A stretch of DNA of 64,000 bases, from assembly GCA_903932865.1 (NCBI GenBank), contig CAIZHQ010000025.1:62001-126000 (forward strand), read 5' to 3'. The DNA comes from an uncultured Burkholderiales bacterium (GTDB lineage Bacteria > Pseudomonadota > Gammaproteobacteria > Burkholderiales > Burkholderiaceae_C). Shown here piece after piece: positions 8,281 to 16,598 of this stretch (the first letter of the stretch is position 1; every line of letters starts with the position of its first letter). The notes below the pieces were generated by a model. It was not told where the DNA came from and did no database searches. It saw nothing but the letters and a program-made list of their open reading frames with translations. The position numbers and the translations under genes are program-made.

Positions 8281-9840
8281 TCAGGTTTTGACGTTTACCC
8301 AGTAGGGCTCACGCAAGATCCGCTTCAAGACCTTTCCCAAAGCATTGCGCGGAAAGTCCGGGCGCGTTTCGATGTTGGAGAGCCTTTGGTGTTTGGCCAA
8401 ACGCTCGTTGCACCAAGACAGCATGGAGGGTGCATCAAAAATGGCACCGGGCCTCAGGATGACCAAAGCCAGTGGCGTTTCTCCCCAGCGCTCATGCGGA
8501 ACGCCAATGACCGTGGCATCCAGGACGTCGGCGTGTTGGCCCAAAATTTCTTCCAGATCAGCAGGAAAAACGTTGAAGCCGCCGGAAATGATCATGTCCT
8601 TTTTGCGGTCCACCAGCGTGAGGTAGCCCTCTTCATCCTGGCGTCCGATGTCACCCGAGCGGATGAATGTTCGCCCTCTTTCGTCCTGCCAAATCAGCGC
8701 GGCTGTTTCTGCAGCTTTGCCGTGGTAGCCAGACATCATGCCTGGCCCGTAACCTGCAATTTCACCAATTTCTCCGGGGCCAAGAACCAGCCCCGATTCA
8801 TCGAGAATGCGCACTTCAAAGCCCAGGACGGGGATGCCCACGGTGTCAAATTTGTCGGCAGGGGCACCCGGTTTGAGCATCGTCGCAAATCCTTCGCTGA
8901 AGCCATACAGTTCGATGAGTTTGTCACCCATGCGTTCGATGACTTGGCGTTTGGTTTCGCGTCTGAGTGGCGAGCCTGCACACAGGATCACCTCCAGGGT
9001 GCTCAGGTCGTGCTCGCCCAGATCGGTCTGCAGCAGTGCAATGAACTGCGCAGGCACCATGAAGGTGTGGGTGATTTTTTCTTCCTCCACCATTTTTGAA
9101 AATGCCACCGGATCGAAAGCAGGCATGACGACGCAGGTGCCACCACTGAACAAAACGGGCAGCATCATGAGCCATGTGCCGTTGGAATAAAGTGAAGTGG
9201 TGGTCAGTGCACGGCTGCGGTCACTGAACCGCATTTCAATGGCATTGGAAATGGCCCAGTGCACTCTGGCCCGGTGACTTTGCAGGATGCCTTTGGGAAG
9301 GCCTGTTGTGCCCGAACTGTAGATGATGTTGAAGGCATCCTCAGAACGGTAGACCACATTCGGGGTGTCCGTGGGCTGGGCATCGGTCAAGGTGCGGTAA
9401 TCCATCCAGCCCTCGGCATGACCGTGGACAACGTAGCAATGGCTGGCTTGAAGATGCAAAAGTTCATCTTGAAATGGCAGCAGACGTTCGATGAAGTCAG
9501 GGGTGGCAAAAGCTTGTTTGGCACCGCAATCGTTGATCAAGGAGGCCAGTTGTTGACCTGTCAGCAAACCCGAAAGCGGGACCACACAGCAGCCTGCTTT
9601 GACAATGCCGAACATGACCTCGAGGATTTCCACCGAGTTGCCCATCATGACCACCACACGGTCACCTCTCGCAACGCCGGAGGCCAAAAGGGCGTTGGCC
9701 ACACGGTTCATGTTGTCGTTGAAATCGCCCCAAGTGCGTCTGACTGAGCCGCACACCACCGCTTCTTGGTGTTTGCGAAACTTACCGTGGCTGCTGAAGA
9801 TGTCAGGTATCGTGATCTCGGCATGGTCAAGGGATAACAA
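8281..9840 (-). CDS. AMP-forming acyl-CoA synthetase 1
   Basis: An ANL-superfamily ligase of about 519 residues. Motifs: YSSGTTGLPKG (P-loop), LYGFSEG (A5), SGDIGRQDEEGYLTLVDRKKD (A7/A8, given as SGDIG and LVDRKKD), and GKVLKR with the catalytic lysine near the C-terminus. It should activate a carboxylic acid to its CoA ester through an acyl-AMP. The start is uncertain. An ATG lies at 9864, but AGGAG at 9851-9847 (minus strand) sits six bases before a TTG at 9840, and that is the start preferred here. Using the ATG adds eight residues and puts the Shine-Dalgarno sequence inside the gene. It is 69 bases upstream of the TetR gene on the same strand. Confidence 0.88.
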   Translation of the reverse strand: MLSLDHAEITIPDIFSSHGKFRKHQEAVVCGSVRRTWGDFNDNMNRVANALLASGVARGDRVVVMMGNSVEILEVMFGIVKAGCCVVPLSGLLTGQQLASLINDCGAKQAFATPDFIERLLPFQDELLHLQASHCYVVHGHAEGWMDYRTLTDAQPTDTPNVVYRSEDAFNIIYSSGTTGLPKGILQSHRARVHWAISNAIEMRFSDRSRALTTTSLYSNGTWLMMLPVLFSGGTCVVMPAFDPVAFSKMVEEEKITHTFMVPAQFIALLQTDLGEHDLSTLEVILCAGSPLRRETKRQVIERMGDKLIELYGFSEGFATMLKPGAPADKFDTVGIPVLGFEVRILDESGLVLGPGEIGEIAGYGPGMMSGYHGKAAETAALIWQDERGRTFIRSGDIGRQDEEGYLTLVDRKKDMIISGGFNVFPADLEEILGQHADVLDATVIGVPHERWGETPLALVILRPGAIFDAPSMLSWCNERLAKHQRLSNIETRPDFPRNALGKVLKRILREPYWVNVKT

Positions 9841-9946
9841 GGTTTTCTCCTTTAGTGAATTCATGGTAATTTGGCTTGTTTGGGCAGATGGCTTGCTTGG
9901 TTGAAACACTGCAGCAGTGCTTCATGGACCTTCTCTTTGAAACTTT

Positions 9947-10867
9947 ATGTCGGTCAGCATGGAAACAAAAGCGCTTTCTTCATTCAAGGTTCCAGTGGTT
10001 GCTGCGCCCATGTTTTTGGTCAGCGGTATCGAGCTGGCGGTGGCAGCGGCCAACGCAGGAATTGTGGGCTCCTTTCCAACGCTCAACGCCCGAACGCCCG
10101 CTTTGCTGGATGCCTGGCTGGCAGAAATCAAGGACCGAACACGCGGCGCGAGCGGGCTTTTTGCGGCCAACCTGATTCTGCATCCATCCAATGGAAGGCG
10201 CGACGACGATTTGGACATTGTGATCAACCACCGCGTCCCTTGGGTCATCACTTCCGTGGGGTCGCCCGTCAATGTGGTCGAGCGCGTTCATGCCTACGGT
10301 GGTCAGGTGTTGGCGGATGTGGCCACTGTCCGGCATGCCAGAAAAGCCATAGCTGCGGGTGTGGACATGCTGGTTCTTTTGACGGCGGGCGCAGGCGGCA
10401 ATACAGGTTGGATCAACCCCTTTGCCTTCATTGAGGAAGTACGTGGCTTTTGGTCGGGCCCCTTGGCCGTTGCGGGTTGTTTGAGCACCGGGCGTCAAGT
10501 CAGAGCCATTCAAGTGGCTGGGGCTGACATGGCCTACATTGGAACGCCCTTCATCGCCACCCCCGAAAGCATGGCGTCGCCAGCTTACAAAGAGGCCTTG
10601 GCCAGTGCGGGTGCCGACGACATTGTGAAGACCGATGCTGTGACGGGCATTCCTGCCAACTTTTTGAAATCGTCCCTGCTGGCGCAAGGCATCATGCAAG
10701 CCGATGGCAGTTTGCTGCCCAAGGGGTCGAGCGATTTGGCCAGTTGGAAAACCGCGTGGAGTGCAGGCCAAGGGGTGGCCTCTGTGGGTGCGGTGGAGAC
10801 AGTGGCCCGGAGGGTTGAAATATTGCACCAAGAATGGCTTCAGGCCACTGAAGGTGTCATCCGATAA
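9947..10867 (+). CDS. nitronate monooxygenase / 2-nitropropane dioxygenase-like flavoprotein
   Basis: A 306-residue FMN-dependent TIM-barrel protein. N-terminal VVAAPMFLVSGIELAVAAANAGIVGSFP (seen in parts as APMFLVSG and AGIVGSFP) and AGADMAYIGTPFIAT further on are the phosphate/FMN-binding parts of the NMO family, and LLTAGAGGNTG is the glycine-rich loop. True nitronate oxidation cannot be inferred. Related proteins in steroid catabolism (for example IpdC in mycobacteria) act on ring-derived CoA intermediates, so here it may reduce or oxidise a CoA-bound enone. It is the only plus-strand gene in this half of the block, divergent from CoA ligase 1. No strong Shine-Dalgarno sequence is visible. 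Confidence 0.82.
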   Translation: MSVSMETKALSSFKVPVVAAPMFLVSGIELAVAAANAGIVGSFPTLNARTPALLDAWLAEIKDRTRGASGLFAANLILHPSNGRRDDDLDIVINHRVPWVITSVGSPVNVVERVHAYGGQVLADVATVRHARKAIAAGVDMLVLLTAGAGGNTGWINPFAFIEEVRGFWSGPLAVAGCLSTGRQVRAIQVAGADMAYIGTPFIATPESMASPAYKEALASAGADDIVKTDAVTGIPANFLKSSLLAQGIMQADGSLLPKGSSDLASWKTAWSAGQGVASVGAVETVARRVEILHQEWLQATEGVIR

Positions 10868-10893
10868 ACCACTGGAGCCATCTGTTCGGCGGC

Positions 10894-12444
10894 TCATATC
10901 GCCCTGTCTTTGCCCTGCCAGTAGCGCATTCGAAGTTCACGTTTGAGCACTTTGCCCGTTGCGCTTCTGGGGAGGCTGTCTGTGAATTCCAGTGACTTGG
11001 GTGTGCTGACCGATCCGATTTGCGCTTTCACCAAATTCTGAAGTTCGACAGCGTCGACCACGCAGTTGGGCTTGAGTTCCAGCACGGCATGAACCGATTC
11101 ACCCCATTTGTCGTCTGGAATGCCAAAGACACATGCTTCCTGTACGGCGGGATGCGTCATCAAAGCTTGTTCTACACCTGCAGAGTAGATGTTGAAGCCG
11201 CCGGAGATGATCACGTCTTTTTTTCGATCCAGCAGCGTGATGCGGCCGTCTTGATCCATGGCACCCACGTCACCTGTGTGGTACCAGTCATACCTGTGCA
11301 CCAAAGCCGTGGCGGGTTCATCGTCCAGGTAGGCGGCACTGCTGACCCAGTCGCGCAAGACGATTTCACCGGGCTCCCCTGTTTCGCACCACTGGCCATC
11401 TTCGCGCATGACCCGCGCTTGTCGGCTGATGGAGGGTGTGCCAATTGATCGCAAGACGTTCGCAGGCGCAGGTGTTGCGCCTTGCATGTGATCGGTGGGT
11501 GACAAAGAGGTGATGGGACCGATGGCTTCTGCTTGACCATACATGTTCACCATGATGGGCCCAAAAACCGAGAGTGCCCGTTTCAGGGGTTCTTCGGCCA
11601 TGGGCGCTGCGGCATAAACGAAATGTTCCAGCGTTCCGTAATCAAATGCGTTGATTTTTTCAGAGGCCAGCAGCATGTAAATCACGGTGGGTGGCAAAAA
11701 GAGGATTTGGACCTTTTCTTTTTCAATGGTGTGCAGGATTTCCAGGGGGTCAGCCTTGTCCAGCAAGACATGCGTGGACCCGGTCATGGTGAGTGCGAAG
11801 ATGAAGCTGCCCGCAAAATGGGTCATGGGCGCCACCACCAAATGACGCTTGGCTTCGTGCGCGCGCATGGCAAAGAGCATGTCGACGCTGGTCACGTAGT
11901 TGGACAGGTGCGTGTGCAGAACGCCTTTGGAGCTGCCTGTGGTACCGCTGGTGGAATACAGCGTCCAAGGGGCCAAAGGGTCGTTGGGCAGTTCTTTGGC
12001 CACCGAGCCAGCAGGCGCCATCCAGTCGACCAACGAAGGGGTTTCGCCATCTTGTTGGTCGAGACAACACCATTGCGACAGTGTTTGCAATTCTGCCTTC
12101 ACATGCGCAGCAAGCGTGGCGACATGGCTGTGGTGCACCATGGCCGTGGGTTGGTGTTGCCGCAAAATGCTGGCATTCAAGACGGGGCTGTTTCTGACAT
12201 TGACGGGCACCAAGACCATGCCTGCGCGCCAGAGCCCGTACATGAAAATCAAGCCACGCCAATCGTTGGGGGACAAAAAGGCGACACGTGTGCCCGGTGC
12301 AACGCCCATGTGCTGGATTTTTGCGGCGATCCGATGGGACATCGAGACCGCCTCTTGGTAGCTCACGGACATGCTGCCCTGCTGGACGAAGATGGCGTTA
12401 GGCGTTCTCAATCCCGCTTTGTCCAGCGCGTCTGTCGCCCTCAT
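10894..12444 (-). CDS. AMP-forming acyl-CoA synthetase 2
   Basis: A 516-residue ANL ligase with YSTSGTTGSSKGV, NMYGQAEAIGP, YHTGDVGAMDQDGRITLLD (given as YHTGDVG and LLDRKKDVII) and C-terminal TGKVLKREL including the catalytic lysine. It is distinct from the ligase at 8281, with clearly different motifs, so the block encodes two acid-activating enzymes. It starts 16 bases after the TRAP DctM stop and is probably the fourth gene of a dctPQM-ligase operon. That coupling suggests it activates the acid imported by the transporter. The substrate is not known. Confidence 0.88.
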   Translation of the reverse strand: MRATDALDKAGLRTPNAIFVQQGSMSVSYQEAVSMSHRIAAKIQHMGVAPGTRVAFLSPNDWRGLIFMYGLWRAGMVLVPVNVRNSPVLNASILRQHQPTAMVHHSHVATLAAHVKAELQTLSQWCCLDQQDGETPSLVDWMAPAGSVAKELPNDPLAPWTLYSTSGTTGSSKGVLHTHLSNYVTSVDMLFAMRAHEAKRHLVVAPMTHFAGSFIFALTMTGSTHVLLDKADPLEILHTIEKEKVQILFLPPTVIYMLLASEKINAFDYGTLEHFVYAAAPMAEEPLKRALSVFGPIMVNMYGQAEAIGPITSLSPTDHMQGATPAPANVLRSIGTPSISRQARVMREDGQWCETGEPGEIVLRDWVSSAAYLDDEPATALVHRYDWYHTGDVGAMDQDGRITLLDRKKDVIISGGFNIYSAGVEQALMTHPAVQEACVFGIPDDKWGESVHAVLELKPNCVVDAVELQNLVKAQIGSVSTPKSLEFTDSLPRSATGKVLKRELRMRYWQGKDRAI

Positions 12445-12460
12445 ATGCTTCTCCTGATTT

Positions 12461-13759
12461 TCAGTCCATCAATTCGGGCAAGATGGTGGCGATGGCAGGG
12501 AAACCCATCAGCAATGCCAGCAACACCGCCTCCATGACAAGGAAGGGCATGACACCTGCAAACAATTGACGCGAATTGACGAGCCCCTTGCCCGATGACA
12601 AAACCGCAAACAAATTCAGACCTACGGGTGGTGTGATGGCGGCAATTTCAATGAGCTTGATGATGAGCACACCGAACCAGATGCCATTGATGCCCAGGGA
12701 CGTGGAAATGGGATAAAGGAACGGCAGCGTGATGATCATCAAAGACACGCTGTCGACGAAGCAACCCAGGATCAAATACAGAATCACCACCAAGGCAATA
12801 AACACGAAGGCGCTCATTTCCAGGGTGACCACCAATGCTTTGAGGTCACCGATGAAGCCACTGATCAGCAGGAATCGACTGAACAAGAGACCTGCCATGA
12901 CGATCAAGAAAAGTACAGCGGAGATGCGTGCACTTTCAATGAGGCTTTCCCACAGAGCCCCCTTGGGCAAACGCTTGGTCGACAGGGCAATCAGAAGAAC
13001 ACCGGTGGCGCCAACGGCACCTGCAGCTGAAGGCGGAAATGTGCCTGTGTAAATGCCGCCAACCACCAAACCAATCAGCAAGAAAACAGCCCAAGCTTTT
13101 GAAATGCCCTGCAGCTTTTGCTTCAAACTGAATTTTTCGCTGATCATCGGGGCCCATTCGGGTCTGTAGATCAGCATGATCCGAATGCCAACGATGTAGC
13201 CCACTGCGGTCATGACACCCGGCAAGATGCCGGCGATCAGCAACTTGCCAATGGGTTCCCCCGTCAGCACGGCGAACAGCACCATGGCAATGGAGGGCGG
13301 AATCAGCCCTGCCAGAGTGCCAGCAGCAGCGACACAGCCAGCAGACACGCCCGGGTTGTATCCATAGCGGATCATTTCTGGCAAAGCCATGCGCGTGAAG
13401 ATGCTTGCCGCAACAGTTGTCGAGCCCGAAATGGCTGCAAACATGGCTTGAGCCATCACAGTCGCCATCATCAGGCTGCCACGAATTCCACTGGTTAACT
13501 GGAACGCAGCTTTGTACAGATCAGTGATGATCCCAGCTCGCGATGCCAAAGTGCCCATCAAAACAAACAAGGGAACAACGACAAAGTTGTAGTCACTTGC
13601 AAATGCGTAGGGGAGGGACTGGATGGTGGACAACAAAAAAGTCGATCCAACAGCGTAAAAGATGCCAGCAATGGCTACGGTACCCACTGCGTAAGCGACA
13701 GGGACGCCCAAACCCAACAGGCAAAGCATGGCGACAAAACCGATCAGTCCCGTATTCAC
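12461..13759 (-). CDS. dctM: TRAP transporter large permease DctM (1)
   Basis: A 432-residue integral membrane protein with about a dozen hydrophobic segments and DctM signatures such as ALPEMIRYGYNPGVSAG, LIPPSIAMVLFAVLTGEPIG (in parts LIPPSIAM) and the C-terminal AAITPPVGLNLF. The GTG at 13759 was chosen as start because it overlaps the DctQ stop (GTGA). The open frame runs 36 codons further up through dctQ but lacks the transmembrane pattern there. It would form the ion-coupled translocation channel with DctQ and take substrate from the DctP encoded upstream. Confidence 0.92.
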   Translation of the reverse strand: MNTGLIGFVAMLCLLGLGVPVAYAVGTVAIAGIFYAVGSTFLLSTIQSLPYAFASDYNFVVVPLFVLMGTLASRAGIITDLYKAAFQLTSGIRGSLMMATVMAQAMFAAISGSTTVAASIFTRMALPEMIRYGYNPGVSAGCVAAAGTLAGLIPPSIAMVLFAVLTGEPIGKLLIAGILPGVMTAVGYIVGIRIMLIYRPEWAPMISEKFSLKQKLQGISKAWAVFLLIGLVVGGIYTGTFPPSAAGAVGATGVLLIALSTKRLPKGALWESLIESARISAVLFLIVMAGLLFSRFLLISGFIGDLKALVVTLEMSAFVFIALVVILYLILGCFVDSVSLMIITLPFLYPISTSLGINGIWFGVLIIKLIEIAAITPPVGLNLFAVLSSGKGLVNSRQLFAGVMPFLVMEAVLLALLMGFPAIATILPELMD

Positions 13760-14250
13760 GTGCTTTCCTTCAAGGATGAGGACGTGAAAATTTGCTGTGC
13801 CAGTTGACCGATCAAGGTCAGAACGCAAAGACTTGCCCCTATTGGGCATGCCAACTTCCAGGGCCAAATTGGAAAGCCAGAAGTGTCTGCCGAGACCTCA
13901 AAAATCATCACACTTTTGATGGCTTGATGCCAGAGTCCGTAGGTAATCAAGCCAATAAACAAAAGCCCACAAAGGGTGCCAAGAAGCGTGTTTGCTTTTT
14001 TGGTTTTATCCCCCATAAAAGGTTCGAACAAATCCACTCGAATGTGTTCATGGCCTCTTTGGACAGGACTGCAAGCCAAAAAAATGCTGCTGGCTAAAAG
14101 TGTCCCGGACAATTCAACTTTGTACGATAAATAAAACCCCAGCACGTTGCCCATCACGATGTCTATCGCGCCTACGACCATCATGATGAAAACGGCACCA
14201 GCGCAGACCGCCAGTGCCGCTTTCTCTGTCCAATGAATCAATGTATTCAT
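13756..14250 (-). CDS. dctQ: TRAP transporter small permease DctQ (1)
   Basis: A 164-residue protein with four hydrophobic segments, typical for the small TRAP membrane subunit. The conserved block LACSPVQRGHEHIRVDLFEPF corresponds to the G-H-I-x-V motif between helices 2 and 3 of DctQ proteins. It lies 12 bases after dctP and overlaps dctM by four bases, giving a tight dctP-dctQ-dctM operon. The role is structural: it pairs with DctM in the inner membrane. Confidence 0.9.
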   Translation of the reverse strand: MNTLIHWTEKAALAVCAGAVFIMMVVGAIDIVMGNVLGFYLSYKVELSGTLLASSIFLACSPVQRGHEHIRVDLFEPFMGDKTKKANTLLGTLCGLLFIGLITYGLWHQAIKSVMIFEVSADTSGFPIWPWKLACPIGASLCVLTLIGQLAQQIFTSSSLKEST

Positions 14251-14262
14251 TTGACAGTCATA

Positions 14263-15297
14263 TCAATTGCGTGAGTTGGCAAAGCTTTGCGCCGCTTTCC
14301 TTTGCAGAGGAATCAATTCTTTGATTTTCTCGCCGAGACCATCTTTGGTGGACTTGTCGACCCAGATTTGGATCATGTCAGGCGAACGTGAGATGAAATT
14401 TTGCAGGTCTTTCATCTGAACGACGCTGCCACCTGTGGCTTTGAATTTGTCCATCGCGTCGGCTTCGACTTTGGGCAGAGCCGCCAGGTCTTTTTGCATG
14501 GCTTCTTGAGCCACTTGCGTGAACAAGGTCTGCACCGAGCGTGGCCACGCGTTGTAAGCCTTGGCGGGCACATACATCTGGAAGGTTGTGAAGGAGCCTG
14601 TATTCAAATCTGAAAGATACGGCGCGACTTTTTGCAGATCCGAAAAAGGCGTCCATTCGATGGGGCCGAAGTTGCAATCGAGGGTGCCACGCTGCAGACC
14701 TTCACGGATTTCGGTGGCTTGAACCCGCGTTGGCACCATGCCATAAGCCTCCATCCAAATGGGCACATAGGCGCCGCCCACAGCTCTGACTTTCAATCCT
14801 TTGAGGTCGGCGGATGTGTTGACCGCTTTGTTGCAAAGCAGTTTGTAAGGGGAAGGAACCGTCCACTTGATGACTTTGAGGTTTTGAGCCTGGAGTTCAT
14901 CGGTCACAGTCTTGGTCGCGTAGCTGGCACGTGCCAATTCAGAACCTGTCTTTGCATCAGCGGATACCCTGTTGAGAAGACCGGCTGAAACAGAAGTCAA
15001 TGGCAGCTCAGATGCATGAACAGCTTGAGCGAACACGCCGATGTCCACAGCGCCATTGCCCACCAGGTTTTTAATTTCTGTGAGGCCACCCAGTTGACCA
15101 GCCCAGAAAATCTGAATTTTGATCTTGCCGCCAGATCGTTTTTCAATTTCTTCCGCAAACCACTTGTCCCATTCGGCACCCGGAAAGGTTTGTGCCAGAG
15201 GGTGTGCCATCTTGAGTGACAAGGATGGGTAATCTTGGGCTTGCGAAGGGAGTGCAAGTGCCAGTGCAGCGCAGGTAACCAGAAAATGTTTCTTCAT
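14263..15297 (-). CDS. dctP: TRAP substrate-binding protein DctP (1)
   Basis: A 344-residue periplasmic solute receptor. A Sec signal peptide (MKKHFLVTCAALALALPSQAQ) is expected to be cleaved after SQA. The mature part shows the DctP pattern: LKMAHPLAQTFPG at the start, KVRAVGGAYVPIWMEAYG in the hinge region, and the Arg in LKVRAVG that normally contacts a carboxylate. It therefore probably binds an organic acid. It is the first gene of the minus-strand operon, and the promoter and operator candidate lies about 60-100 bases upstream. Confidence 0.92.
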   Translation of the reverse strand: MKKHFLVTCAALALALPSQAQDYPSLSLKMAHPLAQTFPGAEWDKWFAEEIEKRSGGKIKIQIFWAGQLGGLTEIKNLVGNGAVDIGVFAQAVHASELPLTSVSAGLLNRVSADAKTGSELARASYATKTVTDELQAQNLKVIKWTVPSPYKLLCNKAVNTSADLKGLKVRAVGGAYVPIWMEAYGMVPTRVQATEIREGLQRGTLDCNFGPIEWTPFSDLQKVAPYLSDLNTGSFTTFQMYVPAKAYNAWPRSVQTLFTQVAQEAMQKDLAALPKVEADAMDKFKATGGSVVQMKDLQNFISRSPDMIQIWVDKSTKDGLGEKIKELIPLQRKAAQSFANSRN

Positions 15298-15358
15298 CGT
15301 TGACTCCTAGTCGTTTGTCAAAGTTGCCAAATGGCGGAAATTGATGTGTGCCCCCTTC

Positions 15359-15399
15359 ATGCTATCGATTGGAGTCATACAAAACAATCGTTTGGTTGT
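15359..15399 (-). promoter_or_regulatory. operator candidate plus promoter of the dctPQM-ligase operon
   Basis: On the minus strand, TTGTTT (plus 15382-15387) is followed after exactly 17 bases by TAGCAT (plus 15359-15364), a reasonable -35/-10 pair for dctP. The -35 box lies inside 15378-15399, which matches the minus strand of the site at 3241-3262 at 17 of 22 positions with no gaps. The same TTGTTT is the proposed -35 in both places. The shared design implies one regulator for both ends of the catabolic block, most simply the TetR protein at 7549. Confidence 0.55.
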
Positions 15400-15465
15400 T
15401 GACTTTTTTAGGGGTTTACCCGCTACCTCTTGTTTTCGAAACACTTTGCCACCAAGGCATCACCC

Positions 15466-16137
15466 TCAAGGCCGCGCCATCAGCCCCCGCAGCCCGACCC
15501 CATAACTTTCAAACCCCTGCTCGGCCCAACGCGCGCTGCTGTCGATGCAGTCGTGTTGGTGGCCATGCACCGTCATGCGCGCGCCCATGCGGCGGGCCAG
15601 TTCGTCCAGTGGTGCAAAGCCGTGCTCGTGGTAGCCGGGGGCTTCGTGCGTGATCAGGATGTCGGCCTGCAGCGCTGCCAGTTGATCGACTTCGTCGGGG
15701 TAGATGCTGGACCAGTGCTTGAGGGGCACGCTGCCTTGCCAGCGGTCTTGGCGCAGGGTGATGCGGGCATGTTCTTCGCGGTTGCGAAACTTGGGGGCTT
15801 GCTGGTCTTTGGGGTACCAAACCGCGCCGCGGAACACGCCGCCCAGCCCGCCAATGCGCGTGCCGCAGGGCAGGGTGATCACTTGGCCGTGCAGGTTGCG
15901 GTCGGCCAGTTCGCTGTGCCAGACGTTGGCAAAGTTGTCCGCGTGGTCGGTGTCGTGGTTGCCGTGGATGTACCAGACGCGTTCGCGGATGGCCGCCAGC
16001 TCGATGTGCAGCGGGCGTGCGGGCTCCAGGTCACCCAGCAAGATGACGGCGCGGGCATCGGTTTGCAGGGCGGCATCGATGATGTGCTGCCACTGGCCGT
16101 GCGGGTCGCCGCAAAAGAGGATGGGGCCGGGGTGCAT
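15466..16137 (-). CDS. metallophosphoesterase (calcineurin-like)
   Basis: A 223-residue protein with the full dinuclear metal signature: FCGDPHGQW (D-x-H), LLGDLEP (GD), YIHGNHDTDH (GNHD), ILITHEAPG (H) and VHGHQHD (GHxH). The ATG at 16137 is used because the D-x-H motif starts eight residues later. The frame extends 38 codons further without similarity to the family. Substrates of such stand-alone phosphoesterases vary (cyclic nucleotides, diadenosine polyphosphates, phosphoproteins) and none can be chosen here. It is divergent from the toxin-antitoxin pair at 16296. Confidence 0.85.
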   Translation of the reverse strand: MHPGPILFCGDPHGQWQHIIDAALQTDARAVILLGDLEPARPLHIELAAIRERVWYIHGNHDTDHADNFANVWHSELADRNLHGQVITLPCGTRIGGLGGVFRGAVWYPKDQQAPKFRNREEHARITLRQDRWQGSVPLKHWSSIYPDEVDQLAALQADILITHEAPGYHEHGFAPLDELARRMGARMTVHGHQHDCIDSSARWAEQGFESYGVGLRGLMARP

Positions 16138-16170
16138 GGGCGCAGTCTGTGTGTTGTGGCGGTGGTGGAT

Positions 16171-16207
16171 CCCCGTAAATCGTACATGAGGTGTTGGATT
16201 TACGGGG
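16171..16207. promoter_or_regulatory. 11-bp inverted repeat between divergent genes
   Basis: CCCCGTAAATC at 16171-16181 is repeated as GATTTACGGGG at 16197-16207, a perfect 11-bp stem with a 15-base spacer. No T-run follows on either strand, so it is not an intrinsic terminator. It sits between the divergent metallophosphoesterase and antitoxin genes. It could be an operator for either gene. Confidence 0.5.
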
Positions 16208-16243
16208 TTGTAGCGAGTTGGCTGCCGGTGACATGCAGTGCGG

Positions 16244-16274
16244 GTGTTCACTGAGTAACACCTTTGGCTATACT
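16244..16274 (+). promoter_or_regulatory. antitoxin-toxin promoter with short dyad
   Basis: GTGTT at 16244-16248 and AACAC at 16257-16261 form a short dyad just before TATACT (16269-16274), a good -10 box. TTCACT at 16248-16253 is a possible -35 with 15-base spacing. An RHH antitoxin would be expected to bind a dyad here and repress its own operon. AGGAG at 16284-16288 is the ribosome-binding site for the antitoxin. Confidence 0.4.
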
Positions 16275-16295
16275 GACATTCACAGGAGCCATCAC

Positions 16296-16598
16296 ATGCC
16301 CACTTTTTCAGTCAAATTGGATGAACAAGCCCGCGCCAAAGTGCTGCTGGCCGCAAGCCACCGCGGGGTCACGCCGCACGCGTTCATGGTGCAGGCCATC
16401 GAGTCGGCGGTCACTCGCTCGAACGAAGATGACGCCTGGGTGGCCAAGGCTTTGCAGGCCAGGCAAAACTTGCTGCAAACCGGTATGGGTGTGGATGGGC
16501 AGGCCATGGCGGCATACCTCAAGGACAAGGTGCGCGGCATCGACAGCCATCGCCCGCCCGTGCAGGGCCTGGAGCAATTGCTGGCCCCGCGTTCATGA
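16296..16598 (+). CDS. ribbon-helix-helix antitoxin of a ParE-type TA pair
   Basis: A 100-residue protein opening MPTFSVKLDEQARAKVLLAA and continuing THAFMVQAIESAV-like sequence (actual TPHAFMVQAIESAV), the strand-helix-helix pattern of CopG/ParD-type DNA-binding proteins. The longer C-terminal part would wrap the toxin. The ATG at 16296 has AGGAG upstream. The TGA stop overlaps the toxin ATG (ATGA), so the pair is translationally coupled. Predicted to neutralise the downstream ParE-like toxin and to autorepress. No frame damage is visible, unlike the other TA loci in this window. Confidence 0.75.
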   Translation: MPTFSVKLDEQARAKVLLAASHRGVTPHAFMVQAIESAVTRSNEDDAWVAKALQARQNLLQTGMGVDGQAMAAYLKDKVRGIDSHRPPVQGLEQLLAPRS

